From positions 1-64,000 of IMG/VR virus record IMGVR_UViG_3300037193_000639: a stretch of 64,000 bases of DNA, one strand, 5' to 3'. A program made the translations under genes and the position numbers. The notes under the pieces were generated by a model, which saw nothing but the letters and a program-made list of their open reading frames with translations, did no database searches and was not told where the DNA came from. Positions 40,695-49,353 of the stretch are shown piece after piece. This DNA comes from a virus. Each line of letters begins with the position of its first letter. Position 1 is the first letter of the stretch.

Positions 40695-41165
40695 GCCATT
40701 ACCACGAATCATATCATGCACTGCCTGCAACTGCATAATCTGCTGCACAGTCCATTCATAATCTTCTTCAACAGGTTCTTCGTTATTTTCGTCCTCTACA
40801 ACACCCTCAGCCTCCAGCAAGGCTTTGTAGTTGATTGTATTGCCCATCATGCTTGCAAGCTCTCTTGTGAGAGATGGATCTGTGTATGCTGCTGCACACA
40901 TTCGATCAGTAATGTCTGACACGCAGGAGTTAAGGAGCTTCCTGCTTGTACATACGCTGCCGATAGCCTGAAACCCAATTGCAACCTTACCTTGCATGTC
41001 CCTATGTTTTGATGGGACATACTCGATTTCTTTAGCAGGGTCAAATCCGCATTGCCACAACACTTCATGCATCAGTGCGTCATTTTCGGGAAACAGCATC
41101 TCCACTTCATTCAGATGTTTTAGCTCATCCGCAAGCTTTAGATCACGGAAGGAGATAACCTTCAT
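40680..41165 (-). CDS. Hypothetical protein, 161 aa
   Basis: The protein reads as an all-helical domain (VSFRDLKLADELKHLNEVEMLFPENDALMHEVL), a central VAIGFQAIGSVCTSRKLLNSCVSD and an acidic tail. It directly precedes nrdB, so a nucleotide or redox role is possible. No family recognised. The last codons lie in a dispersed palindrome. Confidence 0.6.
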   Translation of the reverse strand: MKVISFRDLKLADELKHLNEVEMLFPENDALMHEVLWQCGFDPAKEIEYVPSKHRDMQGKVAIGFQAIGSVCTSRKLLNSCVSDITDRMCAAAYTDPSLTRELASMMGNTINYKALLEAEGVVEDENNEEPVEEDYEWTVQQIMQLQAVHDMIRGNGNSHS

Positions 41166-41467
41166 TCGAAGCCTCCTTTGGCTTTCTTGTTTAATTGATT
41201 CACCACTTCCTTCATCTCCTCCAACCGCACCTCATAGCACACTGGATTACTGCAAATAGGGAAGGATGTCTTATACCGAGTTGCAGGTTCTCCGCATACA
41301 AGGCACTGGTCCTCTTCATTTTCTTCAATCATTTGTAGATTTGCTTCAGTAATGCTTTTAACAATTGCCAACATGTCTTCCTCAGAAGTTGCTATATATC
41401 GGACAGACTTCCCTTTGACAGTGCCTGATACGATATAGCCGTTCAATACTTTCTCTATGTTTATCAA
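41162..41467 (-). CDS. Small zinc-finger protein, 101 aa
   Basis: CLVCGEPATRY and CSNPVCYEVRLEEM provide two cysteine pairs for a zinc site at about residues 55-77, after a beta-rich N-terminal half. Function unknown. Confidence 0.6.
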   Translation of the reverse strand: MINIEKVLNGYIVSGTVKGKSVRYIATSEEDMLAIVKSITEANLQMIEENEEDQCLVCGEPATRYKTSFPICSNPVCYEVRLEEMKEVVNQLNKKAKGGFE

Positions 41468-41476
41468 TTTGTCTCC

Positions 41477-41767
41477 TTACACAATCTGTGGCAGCACCAT
41501 ACCTTGTCGCTCCAACCATTCCAACATCTCTGGGATTTCCTTGTACTCATATGCATGATTGTAGTCATACTCTTCGTCACCAATCTTGAATCCGTCCATA
41601 TCAAAGATTGCACAAATGGTGTGTTTTCCATCTTTCTCTGACAAGTCAATGATGGTTGCGAACTGACGGGTTTTGATAAATACTACAGCTCCACGCTGTC
41701 CATCAGTCAGGAGGACAAGACTGATTGGGAGGGTTTCTCCGATAGCTGTTTGAAGTTGGTATGGCAT
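41477..41767 (-). CDS. Hypothetical protein, 96 aa
   Basis: A beta-rich protein with an acidic aromatic C terminus (DEEYDYNHAYEYKEIPEMLEWLERQ). No family recognised. It lies 2 nt after the endonuclease gene. Confidence 0.6.
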   Translation of the reverse strand: MPYQLQTAIGETLPISLVLLTDGQRGAVVFIKTRQFATIIDLSEKDGKHTICAIFDMDGFKIGDEEYDYNHAYEYKEIPEMLEWLERQGMVLPQIV

Positions 41768-41769
41768 AA

Positions 41770-42351
41770 TTAATTCGCTCTTTCTGAACCGTGTAGTTCT
41801 GTATAGCCAGCACCTTGGCTGTTTAACTTCTTAATCATGAGTTCTCTAAACTCTATAGCAAGATATTTAGCTTTTTCTTCCCCGTACTTTAAAACGGAGA
41901 ATTGCTTTATACCATTTTCATCACTGTTTAGAGGACTCCACCTTACTACCCAATAAGCGTAAACCCTGCCACATGATTCTTTTTCAGCTCTAAATACTCC
42001 GACCACCCCTGAACTGTTTCTTTTGGATTTCTTCATATTTCTGCGGTTAATTTCTTTAGAAACACACCGGAGGTTTTGTATCTTATTGTCTTTCGTGTTT
42101 TGATTAATGTGGTCGATTACCATTCCATCCGGTATTGGGCCGTTATGTATTTCCCAGATGATCCTGTGACATCTGTACCGAACTTTACAGACATCTACTA
42201 GGAAGTAATTCAACGTACTATTAAATCTTCCAGCAACATCCCCTTTACAGATAACTTTTACATTTCTGTAACAGCCATTAAATCTATCTGTATTCCATCT
42301 AAGGCACGATGGTGAAGTCTCGTCGTAATAAAACAAACTGCTCCATTCCAC
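41770..42351 (-). CDS. Free-standing HNH homing endonuclease with AP2 domain
   Basis: The GTG-started 193-residue protein has a HNH core (HRIIWEIHNGPIPDGMVIDHINQNTKDN) and then an AP2-like part (SGVVGVFRAEKE...VYAYWVVRW). It ends LNSQGAGYTELHG, shared with the endonucleases at 7431 and 56572. It is inserted between a 56-aa gene and a 96-aa gene. Confidence 0.82.
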   Translation of the reverse strand: MEWSSLFYYDETSPSCLRWNTDRFNGCYRNVKVICKGDVAGRFNSTLNYFLVDVCKVRYRCHRIIWEIHNGPIPDGMVIDHINQNTKDNKIQNLRCVSKEINRRNMKKSKRNSSGVVGVFRAEKESCGRVYAYWVVRWSPLNSDENGIKQFSVLKYGEEKAKYLAIEFRELMIKKLNSQGAGYTELHGSERAN

Positions 42352-42353
42352 AC

Positions 42354-42524
42354 CTAATTCACCTCATGCAAGAGTTGGACGAAGTATTCTGCAGACACTC
42401 GGGCAGCTTCTTCATCGTATGCAGCGTCCGGCCTGAACTCTTCAGGCGTTTCCAAATAGCGTCGATTCCATTCTGCGAAAACTTTCTGAATCTGCTCTTT
42501 GGTTGTGATGATCGTATTATTCAT
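42354..42524 (-). CDS. Hypothetical protein, 56 aa
   Basis: Encodes MNNTIITTKEQIQKVFAEWN and a further helical acidic part. The start lies 2 nt after the exonuclease gene. No family recognised. Confidence 0.55.
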   Translation of the reverse strand: MNNTIITTKEQIQKVFAEWNRRYLETPEEFRPDAAYDEEAARVSAEYFVQLLHEVN

Positions 42525-42525
42525 A

Positions 42526-43470
42526 CTATTTCCCTGTATTAGTCAAAAGGTTCTCCCGCCTCACTTCAGCCTTCCTTGTTCGATTCGTTTTACCACAGTC
42601 ATTGCAAACAAGTACATTGTACTCAGACACGGTTGTAAAGTATGACTTATCAGAGGGAGTTAGATTATCACTCCCACAGCAAACACAACGCGCCTTGTCA
42701 TCCGGTTGGTGCAGTGCTACGTTAGGGTGTGTTTTGCTCCATGCGCGAAGACGAAGGTAAAGCTGCTCAAGAATGATAACGTCTTGGATGTTGTAGTCAA
42801 GCATTTCTTCAAAAGCTTTGTCGTCCATTCCCATGCAACGAATCCATAAATCGAATCCGCTGTGTTGCTTCTTCCGTTCAAGTCCAAGGTAAGCTGCAAT
42901 ACTGTCAAGACTGTTGCTAGGAAACCTGAACTCAGCTTTTGCAATCCGTAAAGTATCGACAATCTTGGACGGCAAGAGCGGATCAAGCCCAAGAGCAAGC
43001 ATTCGTGTTTTAATCAACGGAATATCGAACTTATGAGCATTATGCGCCACGATAAGATCTGCACGGTTCATAAGCTCTGCAAGCTCGATTACAAGCTGAT
43101 CATCATTCTCCTTCTCAAGAATCCGATTGGAGATGATTGTAGGCTCCCCTAGCCACTTTGCAGAGTAGGTCAGAAGATAGCCTTCCTTCACTACTTGGTT
43201 CTGCGATACATTCTGATCAAAACGCCCCCACACATAGGCAGTTGTGGGAGCTGTCTCAACGTCAAGCAAAAGAATCTTGATATTCTTTGGAATCGAATAT
43301 TCTGTTGGTTCAACTCCCTGATTAAGTGTTTTGTAATATTTGCGAAGACAATCACTTACAGTGCTGCGGGGTACTCCTATAGTTTTCGCAATCCCTCTCC
43401 AACTCATTACTCTACTGTTAGCTAGACGGATTGCATCTAGCCTCCAGTCATAGTTGTTATTATTCTCCAA
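42526..43470 (-). CDS. HTH-DEDD exonuclease-zinc ribbon fusion
   Basis: I start at the TTG at 43470 (LENNNNYDWRLDA) because AGGAG lies 7 nt upstream; the frame extends to 43575 inside the previous gene. An N-terminal HTH (SWRGIAKTIGVPRSTVSDCLRKYY) is followed by a DnaQ-like fold with DVETAP (Exo I), AHNAHKFD (Exo II) and YNIQDV (Exo III, DEDDy type), and a C-terminal zinc ribbon CVCCG...CNDCG. It probably trims 3' ends of DNA. The HTH suggests site or structure targeting. Confidence 0.75.
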   Translation of the reverse strand: MENNNNYDWRLDAIRLANSRVMSWRGIAKTIGVPRSTVSDCLRKYYKTLNQGVEPTEYSIPKNIKILLLDVETAPTTAYVWGRFDQNVSQNQVVKEGYLLTYSAKWLGEPTIISNRILEKENDDQLVIELAELMNRADLIVAHNAHKFDIPLIKTRMLALGLDPLLPSKIVDTLRIAKAEFRFPSNSLDSIAAYLGLERKKQHSGFDLWIRCMGMDDKAFEEMLDYNIQDVIILEQLYLRLRAWSKTHPNVALHQPDDKARCVCCGSDNLTPSDKSYFTTVSEYNVLVCNDCGKTNRTRKAEVRRENLLTNTGK

Positions 43471-43480
43471 CAATGTTCTC

Positions 43481-44266
43481 CTATACTTTCTCAGCCTCAA
43501 CCTGCAGCTTGGCGTACTCGTCTTGCAAGGCTTTGATTTGATCACCCACAGCTTCCAACTGCTTTTGCATCTCACTCTTTTGTATTTGCTTTGCTGGTTC
43601 TACGTAGCGCCAGATAAGTTTGCCTTTGCTGTTCGGGTCCATCAGACTTTGATTTAGTTCAGGAGCTTCGTAGACTTCCTTGATGCTATATTTGTCTCGA
43701 TTATTAAAGTAAAGTTGCAACCAACAACCAGCACGTACACCGATAAAATCTCCGATAGCCGTCTCGCTCAAGTATTTATTTGAGGCAGGTGCAACAATGT
43801 AGGTGCATCCACTCTCTGTAGCCACCCTCATAAACGGCTTGAGCATGTCTTTCGTGAAATGAAACGGCTTTCCTTCTGCATCTACGCCATTTGCTTCGTA
43901 AGGCACCATGCCGTACCATCTCCAAATGTCCAAGTATTCTGCTTCATAGCTGTACACTTGACCTTTATACTCTGTATCATATAGGCCAGTTGCTTTATTG
44001 AATACAAATTCGTAATCAATCCCACCTGTGGTGGACTTCATCGTAAAACGTTCTGGGTATTCTCGCACTGTCAGATCCTCCTTGATTTTAAAAATACTAC
44101 TGGAAAGCCATTCCTGTACTACTGACTTTCTATATGGGGGATGTTTTACCCCAACAGATACGCCCTTGGTTACAACACATGAATACATTCCATCTGCCTG
44201 TATCTCCATTAGCCACTCGTTCTTAGTTGCCTCACAGAGCATAATAAACTTGTCAGGAATACTCAT
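43481..44266 (-). CDS. Hypothetical protein, 261 aa
   Basis: The protein starts MSIPDKFIMLCEATKNEWLM and has an alternating beta/helix pattern, with a C-terminal coiled coil (SEMQKQLEAVGDQIKALQDEY). It lies between a small gene and the exonuclease fusion, in the DNA-metabolism block. No family recognised. Confidence 0.6.
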   Translation of the reverse strand: MSIPDKFIMLCEATKNEWLMEIQADGMYSCVVTKGVSVGVKHPPYRKSVVQEWLSSSIFKIKEDLTVREYPERFTMKSTTGGIDYEFVFNKATGLYDTEYKGQVYSYEAEYLDIWRWYGMVPYEANGVDAEGKPFHFTKDMLKPFMRVATESGCTYIVAPASNKYLSETAIGDFIGVRAGCWLQLYFNNRDKYSIKEVYEAPELNQSLMDPNSKGKLIWRYVEPAKQIQKSEMQKQLEAVGDQIKALQDEYAKLQVEAEKV

Positions 44267-44538
44267 TAAATTTTCTCCAATGCGCTAAGAGGGTATGCAT
44301 ACCATGTGATAGGTGAGTGCTCGGGTTCTGCAAAATGTACGCCTTGTTCATCAATATCATCTATTTCGAATACCAGCCCTACGGCTCTGTCCATTTCACT
44401 GGGCCAAGAGTTATGCCATATAGTACCTTCCCCCATCCCATTGGGAGCCTCATCTTCTTCAATTCGTACTACACGAACTTTGTCACCGGGGCGGAAGAGT
44501 GTTCCGTAGTAGTTCCATACGTTACCATCATTTTGCAT
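44266..44538 (-). CDS. Hypothetical protein, 90 aa
   Basis: The ATG at 44538 (MQNDGNVWNYYGTLFRPGDKV) is the likely start; the frame extension to 44592 lies within the HNH gene. GTLFRPGDKVRVVR suggests an SH3-like beta barrel. The stop overlaps the next start by one base. Confidence 0.6.
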   Translation of the reverse strand: MQNDGNVWNYYGTLFRPGDKVRVVRIEEDEAPNGMGEGTIWHNSWPSEMDRAVGLVFEIDDIDEQGVHFAEPEHSPITWYAYPLSALEKI

Positions 44539-45094
44539 TAGAGGAGTCCTTTCTGATAATTTCTTCAACTGCTGCTCTGCGTTTATTAGCATTCGTCAGC
44601 GTAGAAACATTGTAGTCATTTTCCTCACAGTAAGCAAGGATTTCCTGCTTAGGTTTTTTCATTAGTTCGATCACCCTTTTCTGAATCAAAGCCTCCTCGA
44701 AAGAGATTCCCTTACGTTCTGCAAGGGACTTGCACTTATGACACGGTTTACAGGCCAATACCCAGTTATCATTACAGTCAAGAAGCTTATACATAAACTC
44801 CGAAGCTGTCTCCCAAGAGTTGCACTGTCCGGCCATATCTACGTGGTCAACTTCTAGTTTACTTGCAGGGAACATCTCAGAGCAGTAGTGACACTGTCCA
44901 AGCTTCTTTGCACGTCCTGTATAGCCCTTTGGAGGCTCTACAAGCTGTTTTTTCTTCCACTCAATTTTTGGTGGATAAAAGTTCCATATCTTCCTTATAG
45001 CACCTCGTAGGTACGTGAAAAAGGCTGTTTTGTTCTTCCAGATGGTTGGGTAGAGTTCCCAAGGCGTTTTCAATTCTTTCTTTTGCAATTTCAA
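44528..45094 (-). CDS. HNH endonuclease
   Basis: The 188-residue protein has GQCHYCSEMFPASKLEVDHV and NWVLACKPCHKCKSLAERKGISFEEA, a zinc-HNH with two CxxC units around the nuclease core, of the phage type beginning ELxTPWELYPTIWK. It overlaps the methylase C-terminal coding by 134 nt in a different frame, and both N- and C-terminal parts look authentic. It may be a homing enzyme or a replication/recombination nuclease. Confidence 0.75.
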   Translation of the reverse strand: MKLQKKELKTPWELYPTIWKNKTAFFTYLRGAIRKIWNFYPPKIEWKKKQLVEPPKGYTGRAKKLGQCHYCSEMFPASKLEVDHVDMAGQCNSWETASEFMYKLLDCNDNWVLACKPCHKCKSLAERKGISFEEALIQKRVIELMKKPKQEILAYCEENDYNVSTLTNANKRRAAVEEIIRKDSSNAK

Positions 45095-45926
45095 AATACT
45101 TTTTGTCTTTCTCTATTCCGATAAAGTTTCTCCCCTTGTTAATACAAGCTACTCCTGTAGTTCCACTACCCATGAATGGGTCAAGCACAGTTTGTCCGTC
45201 TAGGGTAAAGCATCTAACTAATGTTTCCATCAACATCAAAGGTTTTTGTGTGTCATGTACCTTCTCTTCCCTAAGTCTTCCACTAACACTCACAATGTTT
45301 GATTTAATAACTTGTGAATCAAACAAGCCAACACCGTCTGCCAAAAATGCATCAGTAATTGTTGTACCAACTTTATAAGGTTTGAAACACCACACTATTG
45401 GCTCAAATTGCGGCGCAAACGAGCCAAGCCTAAGTGACGAAGAAACCGATTCAAGATTCCTCTTCTCTAGTACCTTATTGACACTTTGAGCACGAAACGG
45501 GGCATGTTGTTTATCCCAAGCAACTGTGTCTTTGTACACAAGACCTGCATTTTCAGCAGCAATCGTGAATCTGTGTTGCATTTGCCGACCTGTTAGACAA
45601 ACAATACTTCCTGCTGGTTTTAAAACTCTAAGGCCCTCTGCCAACCATTTTTCACAGAAGTCTTGAAACTGCTTAGGGCGTTGTCTATCTGCTTCACTCC
45701 AACCGTTTTTCGGCTTACCCCTTGTCTTGAAAAGGGATGATTTTTGTTGTGCTGGGGAACTCCCTAGTAGAGCTTTATTGGAGTTGTTGTGGATAACATC
45801 CCATTCAGCAAAATCAATACCGTAGGGTATATCGCTTATGATGCAATGAACGGAATTGTCAGGAAGATCCTTCATTCTGTCTATACAATCACCTTGCATC
45901 AAGTGACTTGAGTTGAAAAGTTTCAA
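44961..45926 (-). CDS. DNA N6-adenine/N4-cytosine methyltransferase (beta class)
   Basis: The 321-residue protein has the catalytic motif DIPYG (residues 32-36), at the place of DPPY, with DCIDRMKDLPDNSVHCIISD upstream. The AdoMet-binding DPFMGSGTT is near the C terminus, the order expected of the beta class. The central target-recognition part is about 170 residues. Like other phage orphan methylases it may protect DNA from host restriction. No cognate restriction gene is visible. Confidence 0.85.
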   Translation of the reverse strand: MKLFNSSHLMQGDCIDRMKDLPDNSVHCIISDIPYGIDFAEWDVIHNNSNKALLGSSPAQQKSSLFKTRGKPKNGWSEADRQRPKQFQDFCEKWLAEGLRVLKPAGSIVCLTGRQMQHRFTIAAENAGLVYKDTVAWDKQHAPFRAQSVNKVLEKRNLESVSSSLRLGSFAPQFEPIVWCFKPYKVGTTITDAFLADGVGLFDSQVIKSNIVSVSGRLREEKVHDTQKPLMLMETLVRCFTLDGQTVLDPFMGSGTTGVACINKGRNFIGIEKDKKYFEIAKERIENALGTLPNHLEEQNSLFHVPTRCYKEDMELLSTKN

Positions 45927-46996
45927 TACTCCACTCCCAACTTATCCAACACATATCTCACATCCGTCAACTTTTCATCCTGTGTACGCATCATCTTAGC
46001 AAGATTGAAATTCTCATTAAGCACATACAGCCAATCAATTTCGATTTCGAAGTCTTTGTGATTCGGCAGTAGAATACCTTTTTTAAAGTCTTCATAACCT
46101 CTCCAACCGATTATTTTCTTCTTGGAGGGGTAGAGTGTCTTATACCCTTTTACAAGGGCTTCAAACGCCTCCTTGTCGTTCTGGCAGTCCTTTAAGAGAT
46201 TGTAAGACTTCTTCTCACCCCATTTCATGTCCGTAGCAGAGTTTGCAGCGTAGTTGTCTGAATCGTCAGAACTAAGGACTTGATGATAGAGCCACACCCT
46301 TCCACGACCTTTTACTTCACCCTTCTCGTTCTCTTTCAGCCAGCCAAACCCATCATAAGTACAGATCGGTGCACAAGTGTTGGTGTTGAAGATGTGTCCT
46401 GCACATTGATAATAATCTTTGTCTACTACGGCGAGAACTAGCTTATCTTTATCGGACTTGGTTTTAGACCACCTTTTATACGCAGTATGGCTGTCAATAG
46501 AGACTTGGTCATCAGCTTCGATGCCTTCTACGACTTCACATGCATGGTGTTTCACAAGGTACTCTTTTAACTCTTCCAAATGAATTGGACGCATCATGCC
46601 AACCCGATTACCTTTATAGCGTAGGATTGTTGAAACATCCTCACGGAAGACTTTCCCTTTACCGCTGTAGCCATAATACGTAGACACACCCACTGCCTCA
46701 CATGTTGACTTAATCATTGTCTTAACAATCTGCAGGCAATTTTCTAATGGCTCAGGTGTTTGAATGTCGGTGATGTCAAACTCTTCAGGAAGTCTTGGTG
46801 TTTCTCGATCCTTGTTATACTCGGCAAGCCATCCAGCTTTCTTGGTCTTCCAGTGGCCCCAGAACTGGGTTCGTGTGTCAAACTCGTACTCATCCCCTGA
46901 TTCTCGGTGTACTACTTTAATTGTTCGTTTCTCTCCTACACTTCCTGCTGCATACAAAATTGGATCATAATCGAATAATAGAGTTGTCAATCTCAC
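45923..46996 (-). CDS. 5'-3' exonuclease (FEN-like, T7 gp6/PIN type)
   Basis: The 357-residue protein has FDYDPILYAAGS near the N terminus, HACEVVEGIEADDQVS (acidic cluster), LAVVDKDYYQCAG and SSDDSDNYAA, the acidic metal-binding blocks of flap endonucleases. It would remove RNA primers or degrade host DNA. It overlaps the methylase start by 4 nt. Confidence 0.75.
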   Translation of the reverse strand: MRLTTLLFDYDPILYAAGSVGEKRTIKVVHRESGDEYEFDTRTQFWGHWKTKKAGWLAEYNKDRETPRLPEEFDITDIQTPEPLENCLQIVKTMIKSTCEAVGVSTYYGYSGKGKVFREDVSTILRYKGNRVGMMRPIHLEELKEYLVKHHACEVVEGIEADDQVSIDSHTAYKRWSKTKSDKDKLVLAVVDKDYYQCAGHIFNTNTCAPICTYDGFGWLKENEKGEVKGRGRVWLYHQVLSSDDSDNYAANSATDMKWGEKKSYNLLKDCQNDKEAFEALVKGYKTLYPSKKKIIGWRGYEDFKKGILLPNHKDFEIEIDWLYVLNENFNLAKMMRTQDEKLTDVRYVLDKLGVEY

Positions 46997-46999
46997 TCC

Positions 47000-47746
47000 T
47001 TACCACTCAAGATCTTCTTCTGTTCGGTTATGCTCTACACCAATCTTTGCAAGCAGATCATAAGCGTTCCCCGGCATTTCTTCAGATTGATTACTAACTA
47101 TGAATTCAGATTCTTTAAATAAATCAACAGCAGCAGCCATAGAGAAAGGTACGTCAGTCTCAATTTTTGCTTTTTCACCGTATTGCCCTCCGACAGCATT
47201 AGCCAAATCTTCCCAACTATTTAGAGGTACGTTTTGCAAACACAGACCGATACGAAGGAGATCGCCTTTCCCAATTGTATAGCCACGCTGTTGGTACTTC
47301 AAAACCCGCATCAACGAGCCATAGGGGTAACGAGTGCCACTGTGAAAACGAAGATAACGTTGTGCAGAGTGCTTCATAAAGTCATCATGGAAGACAAACT
47401 CTTTCTTATCCAAATCATACGCTGCCATGCACACGGTATAATCGAAGGCATCAAAGATTGCCTCTGCTGTTTCAAAGAAGTCGAAATGCATCAACTGAAT
47501 GATATTATCACCTTCTGCAAATGTGACAGCTCGATCTGTTGCTGCAACACACCACAGACGTTCAGAATAAGCTAGAGTTATTGCATCAATGAAATGATCT
47601 TTAGATTTAAAGTAAAAATCTACATCGTTAATTGTCTGGTTTGTGAAGGCACTTGTCAGAGCACCACCAGCAATGAAAGCACCTTCTGGACTGAAGTGCG
47701 AGGACGCTGCTTGAATTTTTTGCAGTTCTTTGTTGTGTTGTGTCAT
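47000..47746 (-). CDS. Nucleotidyltransferase of the DNA polymerase beta fold
   Basis: The ATG at 47746 (MTQHNKELQK) is favoured because upstream of it lies a terminator; the frame extends to 47770. FIAGGALTSAFTNQTINDVDFYF contains the GG-x-A and D-x-D signature of this fold. The C-terminal part is helical. It may add nucleotides to RNA or protein, but the substrate is unknown. Confidence 0.65.
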   Translation of the reverse strand: MTQHNKELQKIQAASSHFSPEGAFIAGGALTSAFTNQTINDVDFYFKSKDHFIDAITLAYSERLWCVAATDRAVTFAEGDNIIQLMHFDFFETAEAIFDAFDYTVCMAAYDLDKKEFVFHDDFMKHSAQRYLRFHSGTRYPYGSLMRVLKYQQRGYTIGKGDLLRIGLCLQNVPLNSWEDLANAVGGQYGEKAKIETDVPFSMAAAVDLFKESEFIVSNQSEEMPGNAYDLLAKIGVEHNRTEEDLEW

Positions 47747-47752
47747 GTTTTC

Positions 47753-47793
47753 CAAAATTAAAAGCCCCACACCCTGTTAAGAGTGCAGGGGCT
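47753..47793 (-). terminator. Terminator after the SSB gene
   Basis: On the minus strand AGCCCC...GGGGCT (47763-47768 with 47788-47793) closes a hairpin followed by TTTTAATTTT. It lies 24 nt after the SSB stop. Confidence 0.65.
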
Positions 47794-47816
47794 GAGTTAC
47801 TTAATGTTGCAACGCA

Positions 47817-48878
47817 TCAAAAAGGCACATCGTCGTCCATGTCGCTGAAGTCAACAGGAGGAGTCTCCTCTTGCTTCGGCTTAGTAGGCTTCGCAGCTTT
47901 TGGCTTCTCTTCCTTCTTCTCTGCAGGAGCATTACCATCACGCAGAGCAAGCTGTTCAAGAACTTCAGCATACTCCTTATCGTTGTCAATGATAGCTTTG
48001 GCAACCTCCTTAGCTTTCTTGATCAACTCACCTTCATCTTCACGCTGACGAACAGCTTCCTGAATCTTCGAGCCTTCATAATCTTCAGCAAGAACAATCT
48101 TGCGAAGATCAGCTTGACGCAGCAAATCCATCTTGCAAACACCACCAAGCTCATCCTTTTCTTCCAGAAGATCCTCATCATCAAAGTTGATGGAGATCGC
48201 AGGAATCAAAGCAGCTTCAGGTTTGATACCCTTCATCAATGGAACAGGAGACTTCAGTTTCGTGTTGACGTACGTGTTACCGTCTTTCTCAGTCTTCTTA
48301 ACCTCCACGTTCATCATGAAAGGCTTGCCAAGCAGTTCACCAATGTCGTTCAGTTTCGGGTTCTTGTAATTGGCTTCGAAGATGACATCAGAGACTTTCT
48401 TACCATCATCATACTTCGCAACTCCAGCAATTTTGTAGAGTGTGGAGTTCGAGGCAAGCAACCAAGGCTTACCTTTGATGTAATTGCCCTGCGGGTCACG
48501 AGGAGCCACAGTGGTGAGGTTCACTCCTTCACTCATGCCACGAGAAACAGGGTGCAAAGGAAGGCGGATGTTTTTCACTCCAATTTCTTCCCCATAGTCG
48601 TGCGTCTGGGAGAGCAAATCAACATACACTGCAACCTTCTGCTCAAGATCTTTGCCTTCTTGCGGAACGATGATTTTGTCTTGACCGTTCTCATCTTGTT
48701 CACGCTTACCTGCGGAGTCTTTTGCGAACTTCGGTAGCTTTTTATGAACACCAAGATTGACGAGCAAGCCAATCTGCACAGCTTCCAAACCCTCTTCAGG
48801 GACAATAGGTACAAAGTCTTTCTTATCGCCATTCTGGGAGTTGGCGTTTTGATTCAATTGTTTTGGTTTAAATCCCAC
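47817..48878 (-). CDS. ssb: Single-stranded DNA-binding protein
   Basis: The 353-residue protein has a GTG start and ends DFSDMDDDVPF, an acidic tail with terminal Pro-Phe like those by which SSB recruits partners. A Lys/Pro-rich linker (about 305-340) precedes it. The N-terminal half is beta-rich with VQIGLLVNLGVHKKL. It is larger than typical SSBs. A hairpin and a dispersed palindrome lie in its leader. Confidence 0.72.
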   Translation of the reverse strand: MGFKPKQLNQNANSQNGDKKDFVPIVPEEGLEAVQIGLLVNLGVHKKLPKFAKDSAGKREQDENGQDKIIVPQEGKDLEQKVAVYVDLLSQTHDYGEEIGVKNIRLPLHPVSRGMSEGVNLTTVAPRDPQGNYIKGKPWLLASNSTLYKIAGVAKYDDGKKVSDVIFEANYKNPKLNDIGELLGKPFMMNVEVKKTEKDGNTYVNTKLKSPVPLMKGIKPEAALIPAISINFDDEDLLEEKDELGGVCKMDLLRQADLRKIVLAEDYEGSKIQEAVRQREDEGELIKKAKEVAKAIIDNDKEYAEVLEQLALRDGNAPAEKKEEKPKAAKPTKPKQEETPPVDFSDMDDDVPF

Positions 48879-48904
48879 TTCTTTTCCTTTTAAACAAATA
48901 AATT

Positions 48905-48919
48905 GTGCATTACATGCAC
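48905..48919. other. Small hairpin in the ssb leader
   Basis: GTGCAT-TAC-ATGCAC forms a 6-bp stem 27 nt upstream of the ssb start codon and next to the dispersed palindrome. Function unknown. Confidence 0.35.
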
Positions 48920-48926
48920 GTTAAAC

Positions 48927-48942
48927 TTCTCATTGCTGAGAA
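48927..48942. repeat. Dispersed palindrome, copy 7
   Basis: TTCTCA-TTGC-TGAGAA lies between the 47-aa gene and ssb. Confidence 0.75.
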
Positions 48943-48948
48943 TTACTG

Positions 48949-49092
48949 TTAGCCTTTATTGGCCTTATCTTTTGCTGTCTTTCCGGGACGTGCTTTCCCA
49001 GTCAGTTTAATACAATTCTGGTGTGTGCGAGGGAATTTACCCATCGCTTTCTTATCTGCTTCAGTCATGTAATCTGCACGTTGTTTGCTCAT
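48949..49092 (-). CDS. Small basic protein, 47 aa
   Basis: Encodes MSKQRADYMTEADKKAMGKF and a basic tail. AGGAGAAA precedes the start. Both flanks carry a copy of the dispersed palindrome (48927-48942 and 49109-49124). Function unknown. Confidence 0.6.
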   Translation of the reverse strand: MSKQRADYMTEADKKAMGKFPRTHQNCIKLTGKARPGKTAKDKANKG

Positions 49093-49108
49093 CTTTTCTC
49101 CTTATTTG

Positions 49109-49124
49109 TTCTCATGGTTGAGAA
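49109..49124. repeat. Dispersed palindrome, copy 8
   Basis: TTCTCA-TGGT-TGAGAA lies 17 nt upstream of the 47-aa gene, in a 37-nt intergenic gap. Confidence 0.75.
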
Positions 49125-49129
49125 TTGTT

Positions 49130-49315
49130 TTAATCACTTCCCAAGAACACCAAACCTTCGTCTGGGTATTCTGTGTGATATGCATACAACCCCTCTGGTC
49201 CTTGCAGGTTAGGGTAGTTTTCACTTCTTACGAGCACGTAAGTATGTTCTTCTGGATTGTCTTCGCACTCAAAGCATTCTACAAGCTTTTTAGCTTGCTT
49301 AAATGTAATTACCAT
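49130..49315 (-). CDS. Hypothetical protein, 61 aa
   Basis: The ATG at 49315 (MVITFKQAKKLVECFECEDNPE) is preceded by AAAAGGAGT. An upstream in-frame start at 49345 lacks a site. Cys-rich helix then beta-rich C terminus. No family recognised. Confidence 0.6.
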   Translation of the reverse strand: MVITFKQAKKLVECFECEDNPEEHTYVLVRSENYPNLQGPEGLYAYHTEYPDEGLVFLGSD

Positions 49316-49353
49316 TTTACTCCTTTTAGTGGCACATGTCAACAACTTTGTTG

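Noticed and set aside
47871-48737. Long frame antisense to ssb (288 codons)
   Set aside because: Shadow of a strongly biased gene; the translation is Phe/Leu/Arg-rich and unlike a real protein.
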